A stretch of DNA of 64,000 bases from Gerris lacustris (taxonomy: Eukaryota > Arthropoda > Insecta > Hemiptera > Gerridae), in contig OX578282.1 in the NCBI GenBank assembly GCA_951217055.1, positions 19,089,606 to 19,153,605 on the forward strand. Reading direction: 5' to 3'. The notes under the pieces are model-generated. The model saw only the letters and a list, made by a program, of their open reading frames with translations. It was not told the DNA's origin and ran no database searches. Made by a program: the position numbers and the translations under genes. Of this stretch, positions 1 through 11,800 are shown one piece after another (position 1 is the first letter of the stretch; each line of letters opens with the position of its first letter).

Positions 1-1764
1 TTAAAAGAAACCCACAAAAGATAATATTTAATAAGAGTACGGGAGTTCTATCCACAATAAGTAAGTACACACAAGAGCACTGTAGATACAACTAAATCTA
101 AAGAAAATACACAATTTCAAACCGGGCTTCCATTATATTTTATAAACAATTAAGGAGTAATGGATTTATAGGTCCTTCCAGTGATGACCCTATCACAATG
201 GATGAAGATTCCGACATTTCATCTATTGACCAGAGCCATCTTCAGGGTGGTGCATGTTGCTCTGATGAAAGTAACAGCATGAACTCTTTCATAAGAGCAC
301 TATAGCTCAGCCTGAAGATGCCTCTAGCACAAGAGGCGAAACCTATATCCATTATGATGAGGTCAACACTTGAAAACCAAAGATTTTATTATGAAATCAA
401 TTGAGGAAGCTGCTTATGCACTAAGATAATTATTAAGGACTAATAAACCATAAAAGCCGCAGAAAAACAATTCAATTAATACCTGTCAATTGGTCTTTGT
501 TTAGTGATTATATTGCAATCAATAACAGAGGACGCTGGTATCTCAGCTAGCCAGGCTGAAATGAGTGTTGCCAAGTAATGTTAAGTAAAATAATACATTC
601 TAGCCCATACAAACAATTTTTTATTCACAATCTTTTAAATAAGCATTTTGGTTGTGTGAGTCATTGGCAATTTGATGTAAATTTTCAAAACAATCACAGT
701 AATTGAGTTATTACAACAACGATCGTTAGTGTGTGGGTGACCTTAAAATTTGATAATTTTTTTATACCAATATAGAGTCTACATGCCAAGTTAAAGCACA
801 ATTAAATGACTTGATGAGGGTAAGTTACCCCTCCAAAGATTTTAGTATCTATTTTAGTAACTAAGACGACACAGAAGCAAAACTAATGGATTTAAAAAAC
901 AATACAGTTTCTTTCCTTTCCATTATTAATAATTAACAATAGTATATTTTCAAATGCTTAATAATCTCATTCAGTAAATGTGGAATTGTTTGTAAAACAA
1001 ACAAAGGGATGAATATGACATTCTAGCTATGGCCCCGGTTCAGTCAAATACATTTTTCATTACATAATCATGTTACATAACAATGATTATTTCTTATTGT
1101 AATTAATAAGTAACAGCTAACGGATTAAGCTTAAGGCTTAACAGATTAAGGCCAATGATAAAAAGAAGAAAAAATATTAAATAAATAAGTGATAAAGATA
1201 AAAGTAGAAGTAGCATGCATATTAATACTTCTCTATGAATATTTTCCACAAATTAATCTTCACTTTGTGTCATATGTTTATGTGTACAAATTTCTCAGTA
1301 TTAATTTACTTAGTAGTAAATTAGGCGCCATGAGGCAATAGTTTACTTGGCTACTCACCCTGTATTTATTTACCACTTAAAAATAATTCCCTTGTCAACA
1401 AAAACAACATAAATAAAAACAACAACATAAAAACAACATCATAAAAACAACAACATAAAAACTAACACAAATAACTATTAAGAGAAAAAGGATATTTAGT
1501 TCAAATAACTTTGGAACGAAGGAACATCACACTTCTATGAGTAAAGGTGTATTAAATAACTATTAAGACAAGGAAATATTAACAAATAAAAGTAATTTTG
1601 TGCGGGTAACCAAGTAAATGAATGCCAACTTCCCTTGTCATAGAAACACAATATTTATTTTCTATGATAAGATAAATTTATAATAACCAAAATTAAAAGC
1701 AAAGGAGGACAAGGGGCACTTAAGTGCACATGGTTCCCATCAGATTATCTATAAATTTATGTTA
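1..1764. other. AT-rich stretch, left edge
   Basis: Apart from the coding-like piece at 100-418, this is AT-rich DNA with short A-rich repeats (AAAACAACA-type units at 1398-1460). No gene or recognised element is seen. Confidence 0.5.
100..418 (+). pseudogene. Coding-like stretch with frameshift, unidentified
   Basis: A plus-strand frame runs to a TAG at 303-305 and includes MDEDSDISSIDQSHL and GGACCSDESNS. The neighbouring frame continues protein-like (AQPEDASSTRGE) to a TGA at 372-374. A third short piece begins MKSIEEAAYAL near 391. Base and codon use are less AT-rich than nearby DNA. It resembles a decayed coding sequence or retrocopy, but I do not recognise the protein, and it may be chance. 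Confidence 0.25.
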
Positions 1765-1983
1765 CTATAGTAAACAAATTATACTTTTTAACTCTGACAG
1801 CTTAGGAAAATTGAGAAAAAAAATGGGAGGAGAGTGTATGAGAGCTTGAGATTTTGGCGGGTAATAGGTCGGGCAATGACCTATTACCCGCCAAAATCTC
1901 AAGCTCTCATACACTCTCCTCCCATTTTTTTTCTCGATTTTCCTAAGCTGTCAGAGTTAAAAAGTATAATTTGTTTACTATAG
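1765..1983. mobile_element. Near-perfect foldback MITE
   Basis: A 219-bp inverted repeat with arms of about 105 bases, beginning CTATAGTAAACAAATT and meeting at a short centre around 1870-1880 (GGTCGGGCAATGACC). The arms are almost identical, so the insertion or a gene-conversion event is recent. It shares the piece CTCAAGCTCTCAT with the MITE at 11313-11589. Confidence 0.85.
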
Positions 1984-2517
1984 AATTAGGGATTGAATGA
2001 TCTATGCTTTTAAAGATCAACAAAGTTGAAATAATAAACCTATTACACTTTAAGGAATTAAAGTTCTCCATTTGGCACAATCCAAGGCTGCTATGATTTC
2101 AAATATTATATTAATCTTTATGTGTACAGTGAAACCACATTCATATACCTCAAAGAAATTTAGAATATTATTGAAACTTGATAATTATTCTTTTAATTCA
2201 ATAATGCATTAAATTACTGTACCTAACAATAGTTAAGAATTATTCATTGCAAACAAATAAAACCATTTGAGCAAAAAATTAATTCATAAAAGTTGTGACT
2301 ACCAAATTATTCAATTTAGCTCCATTTAATTACAATATCAGAGGTTTTTGTTAATTAAAATTCATAAATAGATGAACTTATGTAAAACTAAATGTTTCAT
2401 CTGAAATAAAAGCTGTAGAATCAAATTGAATTAGTTAAATAAAGGCTATATAGCTAAGAATACCACTAAAGCATAATTGCTCATATACTGGTTGATGACT
2501 GTACAGACATTATACTT

Positions 2518-3724
2518 AGTAGAACCCCTCATATCCGTCAGCTATTAATTCAAGGGACCGGAGCATGGTCGGAACACAAAAAAGTCAGATAATCTGATGA
2601 ACAAAGAAAATTGAATATTTCAGAGTAAAAAAATCTTTATTGTTTTCTTTCAGACCCTTTTTCCAATCTTTAATTGTTGTTACATCAACTCCTAACTCTG
2701 AAGCTAGTTTAAGAATCTTTGTCAAGCCGTTAAAGAACACATCTAACTACTGCAGTAATGTACACTCAACCAGCTTTTGTTCCAGTTGAGCCTCCATATT
2801 TACTAAGAATATAGTTTTTAAGTTTTAGGTAGTATTCTTACTACGGAAAGATTAAATTTTAATTTAAATCAAATAATAATTAACTACGGGAGACATACAG
2901 AGAAAAATAGACCCCAGCACCAGGACTCGAACCACGGGCCTCCTATATATCCGTTACAGGCGCTCTTACCAACTGAGCTATACTGGAGAATGATTTTCTC
3001 TGTCCTTACCGATACTAAGTCCTGAATCCAAGCTTTCAATCTTTTCTACTAGTCTAGCAAGCCAATATTCACGGCAATAGAACTAGGCCGAGAATTAACG
3101 CTTATAATTATAAAGTACTCAATTAGTACCTGTGCCTAGTACAATCAATTAGAAATTCAATTTTTAAGTTTTAGGTAGTATTCTTACTACGGAAAGATTA
3201 CATTTTAATTTAAATCAAATTATAATTATCATTGACAACGGGAGACATAATTCTCGGTCCAGTTCTATTGCCATGAATATTGGCTTGCTAGACCTGTAGA
3301 AAAGATTGAAAGCTTGGATTCGGGACTTGGTATCGGTAACAACAGAGAAAACCATCCTCCAGTATAGCTCAGTTGGTAAGAGCCTGTAACGGATATATAG
3401 GAAGCCCGTGGTTCAAGTCCCGGTGCTGGGGTCTATTTTTCTCTGTATGTCTCCCGTAGTTAATGATAATTATAATTTGATTTAAATTAAAATTTAATCT
3501 TTCCGTTGTAAGAATACTACCTAAAAATTAAAAAATTAAGAATATAGTACAACACTGGATTGTAAATATAGAATAACACACACTATAATAAGAAAAGAAT
3601 TGTAGAGATCAGTAAAACTGACAGGCTGCTTTTAATGTTTTACAAGTATACTCAACATTCTGATTAGGATGAAGTTCGGTTGTGTCAGATTAAGTGTCGA
3701 GGTCGGATATGTCGGGTTCTACTG
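2518..3724 (-). mobile_element. pogo/Tigger-type DNA transposon remnant, split by a SINE insertion
   Basis: The terminal repeats GTAGAACCCCTCATATCCG and the diverged inverted copy ending TTCTACTG match the element at 24260-24838. On the minus strand, 2724-2638 encodes KLASELGVDVTTIKDWKKG, the pipsqueak-type HTH found at the N-terminus of Tigger/pogo transposases. The rest of the transposase is missing. The SINE pair at 2816-3536 is inserted in it. Confidence 0.75.
2816..3536. repeat. Head-to-head pair of tRNA-derived SINEs flanked by one 12-bp target duplication
   Basis: A minus-oriented copy (about 2816-3100) and a plus-oriented copy (about 3248-3536) are separated by a second minus-oriented tail fragment (3158-3247). 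Each head has an A box (TAGCTCAGTTGG) and B box (GGTTCGAGTCC or GGTTCAAGTCC). The tail contains TCTCCCGTAGTTA and an AT-rich end. The whole block is flanked by TAAGAATATAGT at 2804-2815 and 3537-3548. Confidence 0.75.
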
Positions 3725-4122
3725 CGTATGCCTGATTGTATAGTATATAGATTGTTTATTCACCTTTATCAATAAGAACTATTAGATGCTCCAAAGAAGA
3801 GAGAGTTACTATTGCTATGGTCATATATATATATATGGTACGCAGGATGTCATCAACACAAAAATTTACTGGTTATAGCATTCCTAAAGAAATATGACCT
3901 AGAGCAATACCTTAAACTATAACTTCAACTACAAAATAGGGTAAAATTCCGCTAAGAATTAATTAAAAAGATTTTTTTCAGCATGAAATATTGCGATTCC
4001 TAATTTACCATAACGGTTCACTTTCTTTACAAATGTCGCAAGTGCATTTGGTAACATTTAAAAGACATTGTGCATCATTCAATTTGTTAATCCAAAAGAT
4101 GACTTAATGCGATAGGGCTTAC
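3725..4122. other. No gene seen
   Basis: AT-rich DNA with a short TA microsatellite (3818-3834). It may be the first intron of the candidate gene at 4210. Confidence 0.5.
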
Positions 4123-4210
4123 CTGTCGTTCTCTCGGATTCAACAATGTCTAGTTGGCCTGATTCAGTTTCAGTAACCGCATTGTTTTGATGTTGTTTTC
4201 GTTTCCCCAT
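4123..4210 (-). CDS. Candidate first coding exon of an unidentified gene
   Basis: ATG at 4210 in a good context (A at -3, G at +4) opens 29 codons, starting MGKRKQHQNN and continuing with an acidic Ser/Thr/Glu stretch, then a GTAAGC donor at 4122. The composition is protein-like and the GC content is higher than its surroundings. No continuing exon could be picked out between 4122 and 1, so the rest would lie left of the window or the exon is spurious. The protein is not recognised. The Lys/Arg-rich start followed by acidic residues is typical of nuclear proteins, which is only a hint. Confidence 0.4.
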
Positions 4211-6064
4211 AATGATTTACTACGATCGTAAAAACAAGAGTTAGTTAAGGGGGAAAAATAAAAATTTAAAAAAAATCACTTACCTAAAGTTTAAATTCAC
4301 AGAGATATAAATACTTTTAGTATATATACAAAATAAGATTAAAAAAATAATGAGTAAATTAAACCTCACAACTAACTATAACAAAATAAGTATATTAATA
4401 CCAAAAGAAAAAAGTCCCACGTAAATTGGGTAAAAATAGCCAAATCTTTTTCAGCAAATGATAAAAACTAAATGAGGCTAACACACTATAATATGGTACA
4501 CAAAGGATCTCGATGTTTGCGCTAATTGCGCCAATTCAACTCGAGCAGTACGCAGTCAACGGTACATGGACGTTTTCTACAATTAGAAAATGTTCATAGA
4601 AAAAAGAAAATACGATAAACAAAATAAAATGGCACGAACCCAAAGGAAAAAGGCAAAGGATACCTAATTCCACAATGTTAATTGGGTATGAGCCTTATTA
4701 GGAAACTTAGCACGTGCAATGCATTTAAATCATTAGTAACAAAATAATTGGTTTTCCATACCTAAAATTTAAGAAAATATCCGGAAATATTAAAGAATTC
4801 ATAACAAAGAACCACCATGTGAAAATTATTTGTAGAACTTGACTGCACTACTACCTGTAGTAGGTAGGTTATTCAATAAAAATGGTGGTTGAAGGTGATA
4901 GATCAACTTGAATTGACCTTTGATTTAACGAAATATTTTATTTATAAGGCTTCATAAGCTTTAAGAATTTACATTAAGAAAAATTAAAGAATTAAGATTA
5001 TGTTTTCCTAATACTTTTACACTTTTCAATACGAGATTTGATTAAAAATGTCAGATTTCGAATACACACAGAGTCCGATCTATGTTAAGACTAGATGTCG
5101 AATTTAAAGTTATTTCATTTTTCGAATTTATAGTACTTTTATAAATAACATTTTTGTGATGCTATGTAAAATTTGATTAAGTAATTTAAAAATAAAATAT
5201 ATATGTTTTAAAAACAATTGAAACGGGAAACGGGTATGTTTACTGTGTTTATTAGGAGAGGGGGATGAATGGCAACACTGCTGATCTGACAGCGACAGCA
5301 TCACGATCCTTTTAAATTTAAAATTATTAACGTTTTTCAAATCTTAAATAAAATTAACAATTTACAGGAGTAAATATCACATTATAAACAAACATGTAAC
5401 AAGAGCTTAAAAAATCCTAAGGATACTTTTTTTTTCGGCACTGGTTGTAAGATCGAAGTCGAGCACTTTGGGTCACAACTCTCATTAAATTCAGTATTAT
5501 AAAAAGAAAGGGTTTTAAACTATATGACTCTAACTTATTTAAAAATTACTAACACTAAATTTGAGGTCATTATAACGGACAGTAGAGTGGTTGGGACGAG
5601 GGACTACAGCCCTCCTAGAAGGGGAGCTACATCTCCTAGAATATTTGCAGTTATGCTAATGAGTGTGAGGCATACTTAAAATGATCTACAAAATCTTGAC
5701 CTGTCATTTGCTGCTCTCCCTATTTTTCGATATTTCCGAGCTGTCACAAAATAACCAATCATTCCCTACAAACTGTACAATGCAAGTTTTATTTTTTATT
5801 GTTTCTTGATTGGCTACAAGAAAAATGGGGCGCCAAAAATGATTAAATAATGGCATATAAAAAAAATCCTTCTATAGATGGAATCATTTTTACTAAACAA
5901 ATTCTTTGGGAATAGCCCAAATTAATTGTAAATCAGAGTTGAGAATGTTATGCTTTTGAGTTCAGAACTCAATTTATTTTATTTTTGACTAGTTTATTTA
6001 TTATTACTATTATTGTACCATACTTACCGATTATTATTAAAAAAACCTAAATTCCTGTTTTTAC

Positions 6065-6560
6065 TTGCTCATATACCTTGTTTATACTATATAGAGAGGT
6101 GATTGGGTGGATTTACACGTTTTGATGTCCCAAAAAAGTGATTTTAAAAAAAGTCTGTCTGTCCTCTGTGGAGACAATATAGAGCCTAAACTACTCGGCC
6201 GATTTCAATGAAATTAGGCGTACTTGTTTAGAAAAATCGTACTCTGAGGTTAAATCAAGGAATTCATTTTTGCTTCAAATTTATGGGCACTACCTCCCAA
6301 AAACTCTGAAGAAACGTAAAAAAAAATAATTCTCGATTACGGTTCCAATGATTTTAATTAAAAATATTCTAAAATGTAGCATTTAAATACGATTGAAACT
6401 GAATGATATCAAATGAAAGTGTTAAGTGTTATTTCCAGCAATAGAAAAAATAATGAACAATTTCACAAAATAACCGTATTTGTCGTTTTTCCAGGAAAAA
6501 AAATAATTTTCAAGATATTAATAAAAATAAATCTGATTATATTTATTACCTAATTTACTT
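6065..6560 (+). repeat. Interspersed repeat family B, plus-strand copy
   Basis: Shares TTTACACGTTTTGA(G)GTCCC, GTCTGTCTGTC, CCTAAACTACT(C/T)GGCCGATTT and the following 100 bases with the copies at 53870-54480 and 46200-46815 (reverse). No open frame. Probably a retroposed or non-autonomous element; superfamily unknown. Confidence 0.6.
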
Positions 6561-7186
6561 GTCACATCTCTACTAACCAAAAGTTATTAGTTTGCCTGAT
6601 AATGGCCCCAAGTTATTTTTATTTAAACAACAGAAGGTGTTATTTTCTAGTTTCTACTATTTGTGTTCTCAAGTACTCGAATTCAACCAAATTTAAAGTC
6701 GTTTTAATTTCACCTCATATCTTTTTTCCAGAGATGAAAAGCATCCATATGGTTCTTGGGTCAACATGAGAAAACCAGCACCTTTGAGATTTGTAAGGTC
6801 AGGATTAAGGTAGATCGGCCAACGGTACTCTACTAAGGTATTGTGTTTTAAATTGATGATAACTTTTAAATAGGATTTACTCATTAAGGTCCTTGTAGTA
6901 AGGTTGCTGGAAGCATTTAGTAAATGGTTTAGTCTAATCTGTCACTTTAGAAAGATCAACTTTTGCAACTATAAAACTGTTAAGAGTATTCCATTTTGTT
7001 GTTCACTGAGTGACTAATAGTTCTTATCCTAATTCTTAATCAGGTAGTAGTATTTTTACCACCTAATAAACCGCGATTTTTTTAAAACATTGATATCTGT
7101 GAGTAAAAATTTTGATTACAACTTTAAGAAAGCATATTTTCTTAAATATTCCAATTATTTTAAATTCAATTTTTTTTTTTAAAATA

Positions 7187-7263
7187 GAGGCCCGTGGTTC
7201 AAATCCCGGCACAGGAGTGTATTTTTCACTGTCTGTTTCCCGTAGTTAATAATAATTATAATT
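7187..7263 (+). repeat. SINE 3' fragment
   Basis: B box GGTTCAAATCC and the CCCGTAGTTAATAATAATTATAAT tail region of the SINE at 3248-3536, lacking the 5' half. Confidence 0.7.
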
Positions 7264-8654
7264 TAAATTAAATTACAATTATTTTAGTGTTATATATTTT
7301 TGAAACTCCCATCTGATTTTCTTAAAACACCTGAAACTAGCTTAATGCATTTCTAACAAATTTAATACCTATATCCTGTTTTATTTCAACTATAGTTTCT
7401 GTACTCTGTGTTGTGACTAAGTTTGAGAAAAATAGATAAACATTAATATTTTACTACGTTTTTATTAGCTTGCTTTCTTGTTTGTTTGTCCAGTACAAAT
7501 CATGCAATCAATTTTTAACTAACTTCCCGAGTAGCTAGACATTTGAAACTTTTAGAATAGCTCAGAACACGATGACAAGTTAACAAAGAAATAAATTAAT
7601 TGTGTCCTAGGTATCGGTGTAATCGGTGCATCTGTACTTCTTTACTTGTACACATTTTTCTTTTTCTTCTCTTACTGTCCCTACACAGGGGCATATCAAT
7701 GGCACGGTTTAGATTCGGTGTTGGCGAGATCCGTTGTACAAATATTTGTCCTTTTATTTTTTAAGATCAGCTCTCTAGATGGTTGTCATTTATGTGAAGT
7801 AAATAAATTCAGAACTATTTTTTTTTCACTAACATTATATTATAATAATGACAATTATATTATCAACATTACATATAATTCAACAGAAAAAATAAAAACG
7901 TAGTACATAAAAAGTTCTTTTTATCTTGTAATTATTTCTTTATAATTTTTACTTTCAAAGAACTTATAATTTCAAATTAATTATAATTTCAAAATCCTTA
8001 TAATTTTTTTTATATTTTATGCAAATATAAATAGATTATTATTATTATTTATTATATTCAAGCAAAAATTTGAAATGACAACATAAACTTGATTTTAGGA
8101 AGAGATAAATAAAAACAACATTAAAATGGCTAAAAGTATATTAACACACCATAGTAAGTAATAAGGTACATAAAAAATAAATAATACTAATTCTTAAAAT
8201 TAGTAGCACCACACTTAAATCCTTATATTCCCTCGAACCAATACCTTAATTTATTAGATACTATATTAATAGTTACTATAATTATTAGTTTTAATAAATA
8301 ATTTAAAATCAGTCGCAACAATAGGGTTTACAAGTCAGTGGTAAGATACCACCTACTAGAGAAAAGCAAATAAATTAAGTACAGTTATGTTTTGTAATTT
8401 TACACTGATAATAATAACAGAATAATCAGATGCAATAAATAGTTAAAAAGGAACTAACTTGATACACACAAATTTAAAGTGTTCTATAAAGAATGCCAGT
8501 ATATGCAATAAATCAGTAAAATTTTCATCAAAAAACATAGAGGCAGTTATGGACTTGCGAAAACAGATTAATGAAATAATTTTTCTTAAATTACTTAATT
8601 TTAGTATACAAAATATAACTGTAAGAGATCATTTTACAGGTCCTTATGTCTTCT

Positions 8655-8806
8655 TTAAATAGCTGCTTCAGGTAATTCTATTTGCAAAGAGTTGGCAGCA
8701 GAATTAAATTGAGCGGCTGTGAATGTATTTTTTAAAAGCATTGCAACTGTAACGGGGCCTACTCCTCCAGGAACTGGTGTCAGCATTCCAGCAATTTTGC
8801 TCACTT
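8655..8806 (-). CDS. Nmdmc: Nmdmc exon 7 (stop codon)
   Basis: Encodes residues 289-337 with the second family signature [10 protein letters not shown], ending at TAA (8657-8655). Acceptor TTTCAG. Confidence 0.95.
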
Positions 8807-11800
8807 CTGAAATCAGTTATTTGAACATAATATCTTTGAAAATACGGGGAAAAAATCAAAATGATAGATTATAATTAAAAAATGTAGGAACCTTCAAAGT
8901 CGACATCACCAATAAATTTAGCTTTGCCATCTTTATCTTGAACTCTGCTCATACCAACATCAATTACGCAGGCTCCTGGTTTGACCATGTCACCACGAAT
9001 TAGACCAGGAACACCTGTAAAATAGTTAAAATTACATTTTACGAAGAAGAAATTGACATAATAAATTTTACCAAAAGAATTAGGAGCTTTATTAACTCAA
9101 AACAGCAGTAAGGCCTAGTTCACACAAGCACCTTTTAGATGCTGGATTTGTCCTCAGGTATCAGCGTCAAAACATCCTTAACCCACCTACTCAATCTAAA
9201 CTGTCCCAGTGCCAGCCATACACTTGAACTTGAAGACAGTCTTAGTGTCCAAAGACACTCCTGTTAACCGGGCCAAAATTTAACTTGTAAGATAAAATTG
9301 AAGTACTTTTTAAATATAACTGCAGTCACATTCGTACAAGGTAGTCAACTGAGATTATTTCCCACAAAGTAAATCAATAAACAAAAGTGAATACAAACCA
9401 GCAGCTGAAATGATGAAATCAGCATTCTTAGTCAATGCTGCCAGTTGTTCAGGAGATGTATAACGATGGCATATTGAAGTTGTCATGTCTAAACCACTAA
9501 AAGAACCTGAAAAGTATACAATATAATTATTTCTGAAGAATGATGAGAGGAGTTAATAATTGACATAAGTCCCCTTTTAGAAAATTTGGGGAAGTACATT
9601 TTGTCCATTTTTCAAGAGAGCCAACATTTTCTCTTAAATATCACAATAAAGAAGCACAGAATTTAAAATTATCAGTAAAAATGGAGGTAAATTATTTAAT
9701 TTACAGATATAACTAACCGTTAGGCTACAAAAATCTATATTTGATGATTTTGGCTCCCCTGAAATTGCAAGTTTGCCAGAGTGGGGACAAATTATCTTTT
9801 TTATCAAAGAAATCAATTGAAATAAGCTTAAACTAACAAAGAATTTTTTTTAAAAATGCATAAATAGGACAAATTAATTATAGATATTTCAGAATGAATA
9901 TACAGCTTACCGGAATTCTGAGAATGAAGTATAAGACTAATAGGTAAACCGACATTTTTGGATCTTCCACATACCACTGCTGATTTACCTTGGACAGATA
10001 TACCTACAAACAATAAAATTTTTAGAATAATTATTAAATTTATAAATATAAACCTGATTAATTAACAGTACAAACTATACATATATGAAAAAAATCTTTA
10101 ACTGATAGTGGAACTTGAGTATAAATTAATAACTTTTAAGTAGTTTGACAATATCTAAAGAAAAATATAAAAAATCCCGTCAAGTACTTGCCAGCAAGTT
10201 ACTAAAAGGGTTTCTTCGGTCATAAGAATTCATAAATACATTATTATTATTTTTTTTTTTTTAACAAAAATATGTATATAAAGTTTCACTTTTGAGAAAC
10301 AAGGTGTGCATAGCATTTTGGGTTTGCGATATTAATCAATTGATAATTGCGATATTTGCAATTGATCGCAGAAATTTTGATAATAATAAAAAATAAGTCC
10401 GCAATAGTTTTTCTGTTTTTGGGCGAAAAAGTTTAACTTGCATACTAAATTTCAAGTCTATAGTTTCAGTAGGTCGGAAGATATACTCCAAGATATAACG
10501 GACGGACAGACGAACTACCAAAAGCATAAGGGTTTCTAGGATGACCTCGAAACCTTAAAAAAGAGAGAAAAGGAACATAATTTATCATAGAGATTCATAT
10601 TTATCAATAAATAATATTTTATTCTCATTGTTAACTAAAGGGACAAAGGTCATAAATAAGGGTATTACACTTAGAGTCTTAACCAGTTGTCCTGTATCAG
10701 TATGTACAATTTGTATCAGATACAAATTTATCAGGGCTAAACTATTAATTAGAAATTTTTTGAATTCATATTTTTAAGACCCAAACAAATCAATGTGGTA
10801 CAGCACTATCCCCTTAATAAAGAATAACATTTTTTTAAAATGATTATACCTACAGATAGAAGTAAAAGGGGAAATTTGATAAAAATCAGTTTCTAAATAA
10901 GATATTTAAAATCTAAAAGGTGAGATAAATTTTAAATATGTACCTTTACTGTTCATAGCCAAGATTACAGTAATTACATATTAAATAGTTATTTTCCATA
11001 ATTGTAAATAAAAATTAAACAAAAAAAAAAACTACTACCTTATTAAATAAATTAACATTAATAACCATGGACTAAAGAATATTTGGTAACTACAAACAAC
11101 TGGATATATGCTACAAGTGACTAAAGTAATTTTAAATATTTTTGCAGACTGGAATTTTTTGAAAGTTAATGAGGAAGATGCTTGTAGTTCGTTATAGGAA
11201 AATGTGTTTTTATTTTTCTTTTGTGCTTTTTATACTTTAAATTTAGTTGAAACTCAAATAATTTGTATTATGTAACCCATACATAATAAAAGAAATGCTT
11301 ACGACTAATAAACTACAGTCTTCGCACAACTAGAATCGACGCGTTGACAGCGCGGGAAATTGAATGACACACAGATTGGCCAACCTCTCTGGGGGAAAAA
11401 ATAAAGCCACTGAAGCCTTCTTATACTGTTATCCAGAGGGCCTCTCCCCTCCACTAGAGACATTTATCTTTGCCTAGTTGGCCCGACCTTTTGTCCGGGA
11501 AAATCTCAAGCTCTCATTGGCTCGTCCCCCTTTTTGCTAGTTTTTCCCGCGCTGTCAACGCGTCGACTCTAGTTGTGCGAAGACTGTAGGTGTAATTTGA
11601 TTACCTTATGGGTCAGGTAGAAATTCTTAAGTAGTCAGTTGAAGTCACTGAATTTATATTTTATTTTTAAATTAATAATAAAAATATAAAAATAATGCAG
11701 TCAGTTCAAGCACATTATTACTATGTTTTCATAGTGTTTAAATGTGGAATGAATAAGAGTTGAATACAGTTTTTGGATCCTAAATGGAACTAAGATTCAA

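Larger units (their letters stand above)
4211..8654. other. Intergenic stretch upstream of the 4.2-kb exon and downstream of Nmdmc
   Basis: No gene is supported. It holds a repeat copy (6065-6560) and a SINE fragment (7187-7263). Around 5690-5755 there is similarity to one arm of the MITE at 1765-1983 (GAGCTGTCA and neighbouring bases). Confidence 0.5.

Noticed and set aside
2922..2999. tRNA gene on the minus strand (A box, B box, acceptor and D stems pair)
   Set aside because: The anticodon arm leaves a 9-base loop instead of 7, and the sequence is the head of a SINE repeated at 3350-3430 with the same tail.
8459..8662. 67-codon plus-strand frame next to the Nmdmc stop
   Set aside because: It runs into the last Nmdmc exon on the opposite strand, is AT-rich and has no motif.
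10330..10560. Further copy of repeat family B
   Set aside because: Only the ACGGACGGACAGACG-like part is similar; the flanks do not align with the other copies.
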